Source: Jaltomata sinuosa
Lineage: Eukaryota; Streptophyta; Magnoliopsida; Solanales; Solanaceae
Direction: 5' to 3'
NCBI GenBank assembly: GCA_003996215.1
Contig: QJPP01000280.1
Location: 62,001 to 126,000, forward strand
DNA length: 64,000 bases
Below the pieces are notes generated by a model that was not told the origin of the DNA, did not search any database, and saw only the letters and a list, made by a program, of their open reading frames with translations. Every line of letters begins with the position of its first letter. The stretch's first letter is position 1. Below are positions 11,492-22,983 of the stretch, piece after piece. The translations under genes and the position numbers were made by a program.

Positions 11492-14096
11492 TGTAACACT
11501 CCGTACCTTTCAAAACCTATGTGACTAAGTAAATATCGACGAAGGTATTTGAGCTCGAGATTGTGAAGGGGTACTTTAGAATTTGAAATGGTCAAATGTA
11601 TATAAGTGTTAAGTTAAAGTATAAGGATGAGGGTTTTGAAAATGAGATAAAACAAGTGAGGTGCTTGCTCGACTTATCTAAGCTTTTAGGTGACAAGTCG
11701 GTGCATCATCTACCTACGCTAACGAACCAAGTTCCGAGGGCCGATTACGGGCAGCAACATCATGAATTATTAGACCTAATGGTAGCCGAAATGAAGCTTA
11801 AAGTTGGCCCATCAACGCACAACCAAATCTGGCCCAAACAACTACAAAAGGTAGCCACCAATATTGACCACATTTTGACCCAAGAGAAGCCCAAAATCAG
11901 CCACAAAACTTAACCCTTTTGAGGCCCAAGCAAAGGGTAATTTTGGCCCACGTTTCTTGACCCATTTTGGCCCAAATATACTGAAAAAATTCGGCCAAAA
12001 ATGTCCCTTTATACAGACCTTTTGTTGATCAATATTGATCACAAAAAGCTAGAAAAAATTCTCTCTTATCTCCTTTCCTTTGACAGCCCCTCTCTCCCTT
12101 TAGGGTTCTAAGAAGATCAAGATTCATTCAAGCTTAAGGTGAGTTAAACAACTTGTTATATTGGTATTAATCTACTACATATATCTAGAATATCCTATGG
12201 TAAGAAAGACATGAACTATGGCAGCCCCTTTCTTAAGATTTAACACATAGAAATTGTGTAACAATTAAGAGATTTCTTCTTCTCTTGTTGGTGTATGTGT
12301 AGGGGGTACTTAAGCTTTTCAAGGAATCAATAAAAAGAGGATAAAAACACCCCTTCAAGTTTGGTAAGTACTCTTCCCATAATAATATTTTTGGATTGAA
12401 GTTCGGATGGACAATTGTTGTTGAATTATTGTTAAGAACTCACGGGATGGCGATCGGAAGCCGTGGGTTCAATGTGTTGCTATTGTATTTCAGCATGGTG
12501 AGTTGTGTAGGGGCTGTTTGATGTGTTTTGTATTATTGGAGGCAGTAGGTTGGTGTATGTGTGATGTGTATTATATAGGGGATAAAGGTGCGATGATACA
12601 CCTTTAATTAATGCAAAATACGTAAATCTGCCCGGGAAATGTTTAGCTACTATTTTGGGAAGGTTGCATCAGGTTTAAGAGCTAATATTAGCTTCATTAT
12701 ACCCTTGTGTTTTAGATTAACTTAATAAAGGAAAGTCCAAGTTGTGGTAAGCGCAATCTTCAGAAGGAACGAGGTATCTTAAGGCTTCTTTATTCCTTAT
12801 CGGCATGAATCTAGAAATAGAACTCTAAATCTCCGAAAGAAGGAATTTGAGTATTCTTTTGTAAGAGAGATGATTTGGTAACTCAACAAGTCTTAAAGAA
12901 CTAATTTATACATTATGGTGATTCAAGTCGCCTTCTTATAAAAATTTAATTCTTTTTGCACGAAACGTAAGTTATCCTTTTGTCAAGTTTCTTCTTTGTA
13001 TTGTGATCCCTAATCAAGCTTTAGAAAGTATAAAAAGAAAGTTAGCAAGTCAAATCCCCATTTATATGTGTTTGGTATGTTGATTCCAACACCTAGTAAG
13101 CCAAGGCTAAAGAAGTTACCTAAATGAACCTTCATAAATAACAAGAATAACTTTGAAGGTCAATCTAGTAATACACTTATTATGCGTGGTTTGCGTGTTA
13201 GTGTGCACCGAGGTGCTACTTCCATATTGAGGATATTATATACATAGTGTGCACCAAGGTGATACTTCCATATTGAGGCCATTATATACATAGTGTGCAC
13301 CGAGGTGCTACTGCCATATTGAGGCCATTATATACATAGTGTGCGCCGAGGCGCTACTGCCATATTGAGGCTATTATATATAGGGTGCGCCAAGGAGCTA
13401 TTGTGGTTTAGCGTGGGTTATAAAGAGTGAGTTGCGGTGTGAGTTAATGTATGTGTTGTGTTCTAAAAAGAATAAAGGAGAAAAGAGCTTAACGAGTCTT
13501 ACCAATTATAGTTTACAAGTTTGATATTATATCTTGTTTAGATTTACTACTTGCGACTTGCTTTTATGTTTCTATCTTACATGCCAGTACATTATTGTCG
13601 TACTGACGTCCCCATTGCCTGGGGGTGCTGCATTAATGCCTGCAGGTCCAGACAGATACCCAGACAGACCTCTTCAGTAGGAGTTGCAGAGTTCAGCCAT
13701 TTTGGTAAGCTCCATTCTTCCTGGAGTTGACGAGTCAGAGGTCTAGCTTATATTTGGACCAGGTTATGTGTATGTAAAACTTATGGGTAGTCCAGAGCCC
13801 TGTCCTGGATATGAGATATTTTACTTACTCCTAGAGACTTGTAGACGTGTATATGTATATCAGTGTTGGTTATGGCCTTGTCGGCCTTATTATTAGCTAT
13901 CTACTATGATAATAGCCTTGTCGGCCTTGAGTTGATTAGCTACTATTGAGCTTTCAATGTTTCAAATTGCTATTCTTAGAGACCTTGTCGGTCTCAGACC
14001 CCCATCAGGTTCAATAGAGATACACTCTATTTTAACACCCTTGGCCTTTTGGGGCTCCGGGTGTCGGTCATGCCTCCCATGGTTTGGGGCGTGACA
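11492..14096 (+). repeat. Tekay-1 3' LTR (2605 bp)
   Basis: TGTAACACTCCGTACC at the start and GGGGCGTGACA at the end mirror the 5' LTR. It includes the same 46-bp repeat array at 13201-13406 and ends at TAAAT. Scattered differences from the 5' copy show that time has passed since insertion. Confidence 0.93.
13201..13406 (+). repeat. 46-bp tandem repeat in the 3' LTR
   Basis: Four near-identical units and one degenerate unit match the array at 5287-5492 in the 5' LTR. Individual substitutions differ between the two arrays. Confidence 0.9.
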
Positions 14097-14101
14097 TAAA
14101 T
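14097..14101. repeat. Target site duplication TAAAT, right copy
   Basis: Identical to 3570-3574 and directly after the 3' LTR end. Ogre sequence resumes beyond it. Confidence 0.95.
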
Positions 14102-14185
14102 GCTTAAAAATCATGCCCACGCAGGGGCAATTTTAGGTAAAGCAAGACCATACATAGAAAGCAAACCCTCATAGAGGCGAAGATA

Positions 14186-15760
14186 CTAAAAATATGATGT
14201 CGAGGGTCCTTTTTCAGTTCTGCTCTTCTTGGATGCTCCAGCGATGCTCCTGAGTTTGAATTGGCTTAACCACATGTCGCTCTGAAGTTTTACAACTTGT
14301 TCATGCATAGACAATGCCCAGGCTTCCAAGGCTTTATTGGTCATTTTGGAGTCAAGCTGGGCTATCCCCATTCTCATGTCTTCGAGCTCCTGAGTCAACT
14401 CTGCTATGGTGCACTAGTCTTCTTCTTATTTCGTAAGAAATTCTCGCTCTTTCCTAGCTATTTCTTCTTAGAGATTCATCAGTTGTAGACAAATATTGGG
14501 TCTGGAATCGACCCGTGGTTCTGAAATAGCTACTTCCTCGATGTCTGCCTTCACCCACTCTTTATAGCCATCCATGTACCCAGGATCAAACCTATTTGGG
14601 GCTAATATCTGCGGACCCATTTTCACGAGGGTCTTCAAATTATGGCGAATTACCCTAGCCTTTGGGACTTTGTCATCTTTATCATAGTCGGTGATATAGC
14701 AACCCATGTGAACAGTTGTTGACTTGATTTGGACCCTTCCAAATTGCCTAAGGACTCTTTGAGGAGCATAAGGCCAAATTCCTCGAATTCCCGGGAGAGA
14801 AAGGAAAGCTAACTCATGACATCTCACGACTACCTCTGTTGAGTGAAAATCTTTGAACATCATTTGAACATTATCTTCTCCGAGTTCACAAAAGGCTTGT
14901 GACCATCCTGTCTTGGTCCTATTTCTCATGCCTCTGCGACAGAGTACTTCTGTTAATATTCCCAAGTTGTCGAGTCCATCTGGTTTGGGGATCGCCTGTT
15001 TCCCGTCGACTTTGACCAAATGTTTGAGAATCCAATATTGCAAAAGCTGGTTGCACCCTTAAAAGTAGCGATGACCATTTTTGCATCTTCTTGGAGCCCT
15101 ATAGATGTCAGATAAAATAACCGAAACTAACGGAAAGTAGCTAGTGGTTCCTCCATCTGATAGGCCATAAAACATGGTATGGTCCACCATTATTATGCGG
15201 GTGTTGATGAAAAAATTCTCATTCAATGGGAATACCATGATACCCAAGATTGCTATAGCAAACACCAAAGCTCGGGTCTTATCCCATTCCAAAAATGTGT
15301 AGAATTTATGTTGGTATTGAGTGAATCCCCCAATGGTCCCAAAACGGTTATAAAGAAACTGGAAAGAGATACTTGGACCTGTTATCCATGGGCATTGGTG
15401 TTCATGTAGGTGGAGATACTTGGCAATTTTGGTCGGGGTAGGCTTGTCTGGTATTAGGATGCCTTGTTTAGGTCTTAACCTTCTTTCCTTGGCCATTCCC
15501 GCGGTTTCTATGCAATCTCAGAGTTCTTCTATTGTTGGAGTCATTTCCATCGTTCTAAAATAGAACACCATTTTCTCGCTATTCCAATATACAGTTAGGA
15601 CTTCAATCAACTCCGGCCATGCTTTCATGTTCAACAAGGTTGACAAATGACCCATGTATAGGCGGACTGTCTTTTGACGGTTTGGACCCAAATTTATCCA
15701 CCACATTTGGAGGAGTAGGGAGGCCTTTTTCATTACATCGAACTTGAAGAATCTCGACAT
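14186..15760 (-). pseudogene. Ogre ORF1 (plant-specific ORF upstream of gag), four open blocks in one frame
   Basis: A single 525-codon register runs from ATG at 15760 to a stop at 14186, with in-frame stops near 15518, 15059 and 14468. The N-terminal part (NLGPNRQKTVRLYMGHLSTL, then MEMTPTIEEL) resembles the domain I recall as DUF7745 in Solanaceae and legume Ogre ORF1 proteins; that identification is from memory. The C-terminal 70 residues (MTQELEDMRMGIAQLDSKM ...) look like a coiled coil with a basic end (KKSRTEKG). The function of ORF1 is unknown in this family. The small plus-strand frames across it are shadows. Confidence 0.7.
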
Positions 15761-16318
15761 CCTACAAAAATGAGTAACCTATTAGGCCCCACCCCAGGAC
15801 AATAGTCTGGTTATAACACATATGTCTTTCAAACAACACGTAGTTGGATGCTATGTCATTGGGTCGGAGACCCGTTGACATGTTTGGGTGGTCCACTAAT
15901 GGACTTAATATCCCTCGGGTATTAAGATGTCCTAGGCTAATGCCTATTTCAGAATTTAGTTTCTCTCTATCCTGGGCTTACTAGAATAGGTTTTGAAATT
16001 GACCGAGAACCCGAGCGAACTACCACGGGCTAAAATAACAAGTGACCGTTAACCGTCCGCGGGTCAACTACTTCACTCGTCTATTTTGAAAATTATATTT
16101 TTTTTTTGGTAAGAACGACTGCAAATACTTGCATAATCATCTTTTTACCCCTAATGCAAGCTAATACTTTGCCAAGAGAGGCGGAAGATGACATGAAAAT
16201 TTTATATCTTGCGGAAAGAAAACAAATAAGGAAAGCAATAAAAATTACTAATTATTATAATCTGAATAGTTCGTAAAATAGGTTAGTCAAACAATAAGGT
16301 TAGAACCTAGTTGAATTA
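15761..16318 (-). other. Ogre 5' untranslated leader
   Basis: About 560 bp between the primer site and ORF1, with no supported frame. It is AT-rich, with a poly-T run near 16090 on the plus strand. Confidence 0.55.
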
Positions 16319-16337
16319 TTCCCTAGCAGAGTCGCCA
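16319..16337 (-). other. Ogre primer binding site, tRNA-Arg type
   Basis: The minus strand reads TGGCGACTCTGCTAGGGAA. Ogre/Tat elements characteristically use a site of this type, complementary to a tRNA-Arg 3' end. It begins a few bases inside the proposed LTR end, which supports both calls. Confidence 0.8.
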
Positions 16338-16341
16338 TTTC

Positions 16342-17996
16342 TGTTTTTGGAAAAAATGATTGTTGACTTTAAAAATCATTTTTGAAACTAAGTTAATAAT
16401 TTCAAAACAATTTTAGAAAGCAAGAGTCGTCACTTAGTTTAATTAAACAAAAACCAAGAAAAACTTGTAAAAATTTCTAAAGTCTTGAAACAGTAAAATA
16501 TTTAGAAAATTAGAGATTGAGGGTAAGAGGTTCATATTAATGCTTCGAGAAGGATTTTAAGGCACTCGAAACATCCGCTAACTTGCGGTTATCCAGACTT
16601 GTTAGAAACTAATTATTTGACTAACTTTAGAAAGATCTTTTTATTTATTTTGAAAATATGGAAATATTATTAACAAGATGATTTGACTAAAAGCATACAA
16701 AATATAAAGTTTGGAAAAATTCTTGACAACGATTTTAGAGGAAAAGGTGAGTTTGCTTTCCGGTAATGATTAAGGTTTTGTAAAATGTAGGAATCATGAC
16801 ATGGAAAAGAGATTCCTAAAAAAAGGAATAAGCAATATGGAAAAAATGGCAAAATCTTTTGAGGGAAACTGTGAGTATGTTCATGTGAAGGAATTACGCA
16901 TAAATAACTTTTAAGAAGAAAACCAGAAATAGCAACTCTTTTCTAGGGAGATTTCAACCAAGTTAAAGTCAGTCCAATTAAATTACAGATAACTCTATCT
17001 GAACAATATAATAAAGAGTAAAGAAGTATGGAGAAGAAGAAACTTAGTCGAGCTTTTGGCTCAGTAAAATCCTGTCCTAAATCTAGTTGGGCTTTGGCCC
17101 ACTTGCTGCTATTTATTGGACTTTTAGTCCATTTCTTGAACTCTTCTGCCCATTTTTGGGCCGCTACTGCTCTTAATGGACTTCAGTCCATTCTTTAGAC
17201 TTCTAGCCCATTTTAGGCTATTACTGCTGCTAAACTTATAGGCCTTTTTAGCCTATTTTCCCCTTTTCTTTTGAACACCTGTATGTTGGCTTAAAAAATC
17301 GTAATAGGCTGGCTCGACGAGGATAAGATGTTGGGTCACGGCCCAACAAAAATGCAAGGGAGATTGGGGAGTCCAAATCGGACTCGGGGTAGTTCATGTC
17401 ACAAAGAGGAAATAAAAGAGATAGGAATTAGAAATTATCCTAGAACAAACTTCAACATATCAAATTCAAACAGGTAAAGCTATCGCAAATTCATAAAAGA
17501 AGTATGTGACACATAAATATTCTAGTTAAGATGGTGGAATGCTATTCCGATAAGCTCAATTTTTCGAAGAAAAGTATGTTGATGCAACAAAGGGCAATAC
17601 TATCTCTCAGTAAAGAGGAAAATCAACACCATAGCTCTATTTCACTTAAAATGATTTCCCAGATATCCTAAAACTTTTCAGAGATGTGAAAACAACACTT
17701 CATGAAACTTTCACCCAAATACCAGATATAATGAACCTAATCTTGTCATTAAGAACAAATTAAAATCCATGAACTTACCAAGAAACTATAACAAAATTCA
17801 CTCATTCGGGATCCATCTTTTAAAAAGCAGATCAACAAATTCATATAGGATTTAAGTGTGATGAATTTCTAAGACCCTATACACATTCAAGATAAAGATG
17901 ACTAGCAAACACAACACCTAAAACTATTTTAGGAATCAATTTGGAACGCATGTTTAAGAATGAAGGCAAGAGTAGAAAATAGGGGGGAGGGTGTCA
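16342..17996 (-). repeat. Ogre 5' LTR, proposed limits
   Basis: On the minus strand the proposed start is TGACACCCTCCCCCC (17996 downwards) and the end is AACA at 16342, four bases before the primer site. The inner end is well supported. The outer end rests only on the TGACACC-like start, because the partner LTR is outside the window. It contains irregular repeats of a TTGGGCC/AATGGACT-like phrase at about 17060-17270. No supported frame is present. Confidence 0.5.
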
Positions 17997-18099
17997 GACT
18001 ATTTATGCTCATTTTCATGACTAGAATCCACATTATAACGTGAAGAACAAATAACTTGGAATTTCGATCATAATAAAACCAAAGTAAACACACTGCATA

Positions 18100-18752
18100 C
18101 TTCACATGTTCAGTATGAATGTTTTCAAGCTTTTAAGTTATATGATATCCTATTTTGCAGCTTGGTTTATTATTTTATGAGTTACGTTCAAATTTTGATA
18201 TTTACTTATGATTTCTTCTATTTATGCATGAACTCAGTTTTAAGTATGCTTTCAAGTATATTTTATCATGACATATGCATATCTCACATACTCAGTATAT
18301 TTCATAGTACTCACTGCATACATCTTTGTGCTGCATCCTATTATGATGTAGATACTGTAGCCCATTCCAAAACTCGTGGCTAAGTAGATCAGCAACACAT
18401 CCAACCAGCTTGGTGAGTCCTCCTCATTTGAGGACTTGGAGTTTAACTTTATTTTAATATTTTAATTTGTTTATTCAGTTTTCAGTATTTAGAGTTAGCT
18501 GGGGGCTTATTCTAGCAGCTCGTCAGTAGTAGAGGATTTCATACATAGAGTCTGATATTCAGCTGTATTCAGATTTTCATTCTTAGACTTTTCTTTTATA
18601 TAACAGATTAAGTTGCTCATTACTTTAGTTAAGCTTTTGCCCTTATGTTTATGTTCAGTTTTTAAGTCATGCTAATGCCAAAGGGTTAGCTTGAGACCAC
18701 TTGTGATTTTGAGTCACGTGTTACATCCAGAGGGTAGGCTCAGGGCGTGACA
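18100..18752 (+). repeat. Truncated chromovirus LTR (3' part only)
   Basis: This interval matches the 3' third of the element 2 LTR (24200-24850) in order. Shared phrases are GCTGCATCCT, CCAGCTTGGTGAGTCCTCCT, TATTTAGAGTTAG and GTGTTACATCCAGAGGGTAG-like text, and it ends in GGGCGTGACA. No primer site or gag follows and no LTR start is found upstream, so this is a fragment. Confidence 0.75.
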
Positions 18753-18870
18753 CCTATGCAGTGTGATCCCATGGAATCTTATCTTCTCCTATACCTTATA
18801 CATCACCAAAACAACGATCGTATGCCTGAGTACTAGGTACTTAGTGAATGCCTTGGGATAAGAATTTCAG

Positions 18871-18889
18871 ATAATAATAATAATAATAA
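18871..18889. repeat. ATA trinucleotide microsatellite
   Basis: Six uninterrupted ATA units and a partial seventh. A simple repeat within the LTR debris. Confidence 0.9.
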
Positions 18890-19792
18890 CAGCAATGAGA
18901 AATACGTTATAATGAAATAGTTCAAATCCAATGATAGAGTAAGTGATGAAACTCAGTAAAATCGTCAATGATAAAGTATTAATACATTTCAAGTCATGTT
19001 ATTTAAAAATAATGTCAGACCATTCAAGGCTAGAAATTCAGTAAAACAGATCATCAAATCGTGTTGTTTTAGAGGCAAATCAAAAAGTAAGCACATGCCA
19101 CTCAAAGGAAATCACATCAATTTGGATGCCATACTTTCAAGCGGTGACATACTTTTAGGTGAATCAACTCGGGAAAGCCATTCCTTTGTCAGGGTCCCTG
19201 CTGCACTGGGGCTATTAACCCATGTAGATCAATCATCCTCTAGATGAACACAACTTTCTTGAAATTGATTTTTTAGGATCCATAAAATCTATTCGTCCTC
19301 TGGAATAGCATAACTGCTCATACTAGTCAAACACAAATAATAGCAAAATATGGCTCATTAGCCAAAACTATTTCAAAATCATCATATCATAAATAGAGGT
19401 ATATCAATCATTTTCAAGTTTGAAAACCATGTTTAAAGTCATTAAATTATGTTTCAAGTAAATAGTTCATTCATATAACAAAATTATGCTTAAAAATCAT
19501 CACTTTGAAATCACATTTAAATAATCGCAATTGTAGGCCATATCATGTACATATATATAGTTCATAATATAAAAAATTAAAATATTAAAACTTGATACGT
19601 GCTTGTCCCTCACACATATAAAGTCTTGTTAAAAACTCTTCTTTATAGTTAAAGATGTGTTCATACGTCAAAAACTCCATACTTGATAAGAATATTTATT
19701 TGGATATATAGTCATGATTCAAGAGTGAGCTTTGAAAATTAAGGATACTTTAGAAAAAGGTATTCAAAAATACGCATACCTCAAATCCTTGC

Positions 19793-19797
19793 TAAGA
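19793..19797. repeat. Target site duplication TAAGA, left copy
   Basis: TAAGA immediately precedes TGTCATGCC, the reverse complement of an LTR end. The same 5-mer occurs at 22449-22453 directly beyond the other LTR end. Confidence 0.9.
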
Positions 19798-22448
19798 TGT
19801 CATGCCCCAAACTTGGGGGGGGGGGAACTAGTACCTGATGCCAAAACATAGGCCACAACTAATCTTGCTGAACTATTTGCTAGTGGCACATAACAACCAC
19901 ACACAATCAAGAAAATAAATAAGTATTTCTCAGCTTAGAAATTAGCTCTCTGCCGGTGAGGCTCCTGTCAACAGCTCTACAAAAACAACAACAACAAGGC
20001 CCAACTGGCCAACAAGCTACATCTAATCAATATACAAGGCCAAAACAGTCACCAACGTAGCTATACAACCCAACCACTAGTCTGCAAGCGTCTATTAATG
20101 CAATACTTGGTGGGACAGGGCCCCGACCTACTCAAAAGCTATAAACATCAATTAGAATACCTCTGAGACTCTAGCAGCCCCTAGAAGGAAAGAAGTTAAC
20201 AAATTCATTGAAAACTCAACTATTTTACCATACGGGTCTGTCTGGTCATTTCTCAGGACCTGTAGGCATGAATATAGTAATCCCAAGGCAATGGGGCATC
20301 AATACAAAATAATATACTGAGCATATAAGGCAAACTGAAAACTGAAACTGAAGTGTAAGGACTTAACCAGAAAGGCAGAAGTAAAACAGAAGTACAACAC
20401 CTGACTTTCCAGTAATAAGACAACATATAAATATGAAGTAAACAATAACTTGACCTAAGACCCATAAGCCCGGTAGGTACAAATAGCACATAATCACTAT
20501 AAGTCTTATCAAGCACAAACAGAGCTAAATACCCATACTGGCCCCCTTACCTGGACCAAGTGATGATCTGATATTAACTGTCTGATGGTATATGTGTCGT
20601 GAATCAATACAACTCTTAGGTTATGTGGGTATAATATAACTGCTACCTCATAGGTACAACCTGACCATCCCATAAATATGATCTTCCCAGTCCATAGGCA
20701 TGGTCTGCCTATCCCATAGGCTCGATGGTACAATGTAACTACTGCCCTATAGGTATGATCTTCCTGGCTTGTAGGTACGTCTGCCTAGGAATGGTCTTCC
20801 TATCCTGTAGGCATAGTATAATAATTAGCTAGTTAGCTCTAAAACCTTGCAGTGTCAGTGTCTGCTGAGGCCAAAACAATCTTATAGGCAGCATCCAGAC
20901 AATAAAAATATCAAAATAATAGCAAGTAATCACAGTTAATCTCAATATGATCAGAACATGCTTTTCTAGGCCACTATGTAAGGAATATAGTACTGCTGAT
21001 AGTCATTATATGATGCTGTGGTAGCAAATTCAATACTATAAGACCACAAGTCGAATAATGATGTTATACAGTCTATAACAAGATTTAGCCTTAAGGGTCA
21101 TGCTAGAAAGTGAATAGAAAGCCTTAACATACCTTTCAACCGAAGCCTCAAAGGTGTCTCAATAAAGCTCGACCAACCTATTGTAACACAATAATTGCTA
21201 AAATCAACAAGGCTGCAAGACAAGCCATAGCCAATTGATAAGCCATTAAGATCGTTATTATGACCAGTCCACTTTAACTCAAAAAATGACATCATAATCT
21301 ATACTAAACAGAAAACTAATAACTACAACAAGAAGCTATTAATATCTCACAAGAGTGGCGAGCTTCGAAGCAATATAACAAGGCGTACTTCACACTATTC
21401 AATCCGACAATTATCATATGCCACTCTGATAAGAATCACACCAATAACCCATCCCCCCTTAACACCTTATCCATCATTATATAACAGTAATAACAAAACT
21501 TAAAAAGACAAAGGGGCTGCCCAGAGCATGGTATCCAAAACACCACTTCGTGGCTCAAAAATCTATAAGATAATATTATAACATAGAATTATATAGGAGG
21601 GTCATAGAAGGAATATTAACGCAACAAAAAGCTTTTAAATGTTGATCTAAACAAGTTGTTATAAGAACCCACCATGAGTTCTAATCAATATACATCAAGA
21701 AAATGTGACAAACATACCAATAACAATAAGCTACTCCTCGAAATTGATTCTAAAGCATAAATTAAGAACATGTCAAAGATTTATAACTCTTAACTTATGA
21801 TAAATGAACGCTAATAGTAGATAAATAGAAAACCCACAAGCTACTTCCTTGTAGTAGTAACAAATAGAGCAAAAATTGATGGGAAAACTATACCAAAATA
21901 ATGAGCTTGCGACGTAGAGAACCTTATGTTAAACTTCTGAGCCAAGAACCTTAACACCCATGGAGGATTTATGGGATTATTCTTTGATTTTCTTCAGTAA
22001 AATTCCATGGAATTAAAATGAATAAGGTGGTGTTTTATAAAGAACCACCGACTCAGGGGCTAGGGGACCCGCTCCATGTGCCTTCTTGTGTAGTCTCGCA
22101 AAAATGCAAATATCTCTCTACTTTGAAGTCGTATGGACCAATAATTTAGTGCATTGGAAAGTAGACTCGTAGACCTTCTATTTATTAGGTTGGGGGAACT
22201 CTAACACTTTATAGATTAGGATAAAAAGCTTCGATACATTTGACCCAAATTTTCAGAAAATTTATTAAAGGAACTTACAATAACTTTTGCCGACTTTTGT
22301 TTTGCAACTTGCTTGACTTCAAAACTTAACATACGACCATTGTGCAATTAAAATACCTTAAATATATCCTTACTAACATATTAAGCACTCTTATTCTTAT
22401 CCCAAAAGCATGGGTTAATTTAAACTTTCAAACGGGCGGGGTGTTATA
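19798..22448 (-). mobile_element. Solo LTR of a chromovirus, 2651 bp, minus strand
   Basis: On the minus strand it begins TATAACACCCCGCCCG, a TG-to-TA change of the usual TGTAACACCCC start, and ends GGGGCATGACA. No primer site, gag or pol lies between the ends. Both flanks carry TAAGA, so this is a solo LTR left by recombination between the two LTRs of a full element. Its length resembles the Tekay-1 LTR. It contains degenerate repeats at 20630-20820. Small frames such as 20253-20733 are not supported as genes. Confidence 0.88.
20630..20820 (-). repeat. Degenerate short tandem repeats in the solo LTR
   Basis: Units of about 28-32 bp built around CCCATAGGTA/CCTATAGG and ATGGTCTGCCTAT/ATGATCTTCC recur about six times with many substitutions. 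This region corresponds to the repeat-bearing part of the Tekay-1 LTR. Confidence 0.6.
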
Positions 22449-22453
22449 TAAGA
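22449..22453. repeat. Target site duplication TAAGA, right copy
   Basis: Identical to 19793-19797 and adjacent to the proposed LTR start on the minus strand. Confidence 0.9.
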
Positions 22454-22983
22454 AACCTCTAAATGCACTTATAATCATTAAATAATAGCTCTCTAAGAAA
22501 CCAATGAAGTTCCACTTCGATGATACTGAATCAAAATATAAAGATCTACAGATTAGAATGATGATTCATGTGTAAATTTGCGGTAAAATTGATGTTAAAA
22601 TCAAAAGGTTTGAGTAGGAACTCATCTTAGGTGTTTGCGAGACGACTTAGGATGTTTTCTCTCCAAAAAGCTGGCTAACAACATAGTGAAATGACCATCC
22701 CAATTATCCCATAAAATTAATAACGCAAGATCATAACATATCCTCAAGAGTTTGAATAGTTTACTATGCATGCCCATCCATCTAGGAATGAAAAACAATG
22801 CTTAAATTCACACGACTCTCCAAACCTTCTTGGAATAACTTCTAAAAATGAGTAGTAAATTGCCTACCTCTATCTGAAATAATAGACATTGGAATACCAT
22901 GCAACCCCTCTATCTCCATCATGTAAAACTTAGCATAATGGGTTGCAGTATCTTTTGTCTTTACAGGAAGAAGTGTGACTTTG
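22454..22983 (-). pseudogene. Decayed chromovirus integrase fragment
   Basis: Read on the minus strand from 22983, the text includes LLPVKT, AKFYMMEIEGLHGIPMSIIS and DRGRQF, then a decayed MDGHA and TIQTLEDML. These are recognisable integrase core segments, as in Tekay-1 (IVRLHGVPISIISDRG). Several stops interrupt it. It is cut on one side by the start of element 2 at 22984 and on the other by the solo LTR, so it is the oldest layer here. Confidence 0.75.

Larger units (their letters stand above)
3575..14096 (+). mobile_element. Tekay-1: complete chromovirus (Tekay/Del-like Ty3/gypsy), coding-defective
   Basis: Structure: LTR 3575-6182, primer site 6187-6198, gag, protease, reverse transcriptase, RNase H, integrase with chromodomain, purine tract 11479-11491, LTR 11492-14096. 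It is flanked by TAAAT. The RT-RH-IN order defines Ty3/gypsy and the C-terminal chromodomain defines a chromovirus. LTRs of about 2.6 kb suggest Tekay/Del, which is an inference. It sits in the opposite orientation inside the Ogre element. Nonsense codons and at least three frameshifts disable it, although the termini are intact. Confidence 0.92.
1..17996 (-). mobile_element. Ogre/Tat-type Ty3/gypsy retrotransposon, partial, split by Tekay-1
   Basis: Read on the minus strand the order is 5' LTR (17996-16342), primer binding site (16337-16319), ORF1 (15760-14186), a coiled-coil coding region (3153-2040) and gag (1887 to the window edge). An extra ORF upstream of gag and a tRNA-Arg-type primer site are family hallmarks of Ogre/Tat elements. 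Protease, reverse transcriptase and the 3' LTR would lie left of the window and are not seen. The element is interrupted at 3575-14096 by a plus-strand chromovirus. All its frames carry several stops, so it is an old dead copy. The lineage name is inferred from architecture and motifs. Confidence 0.75.
18753..19797 (-). repeat. Probable LTR-derived debris, minus strand
   Basis: I see no supported coding frame. Read on the minus strand, the composition and phrases resemble the middle of a gypsy LTR and precede the solo LTR end at 19798. It abuts the plus-strand LTR fragment ending at 18752, so two LTR pieces meet in opposite orientation. The family is not resolved. Confidence 0.35.

Noticed and set aside
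20253..20733. Minus-strand frames of 74-87 codons
   Set aside because: They lie inside the solo LTR, overlap its degenerate repeats and lack any domain.
16342..22983. Search for a host gene between the mobile elements
   Set aside because: No frame with a recognisable domain, codon pattern or splice-site structure was found. The interval is explained by LTRs and an integrase remnant.
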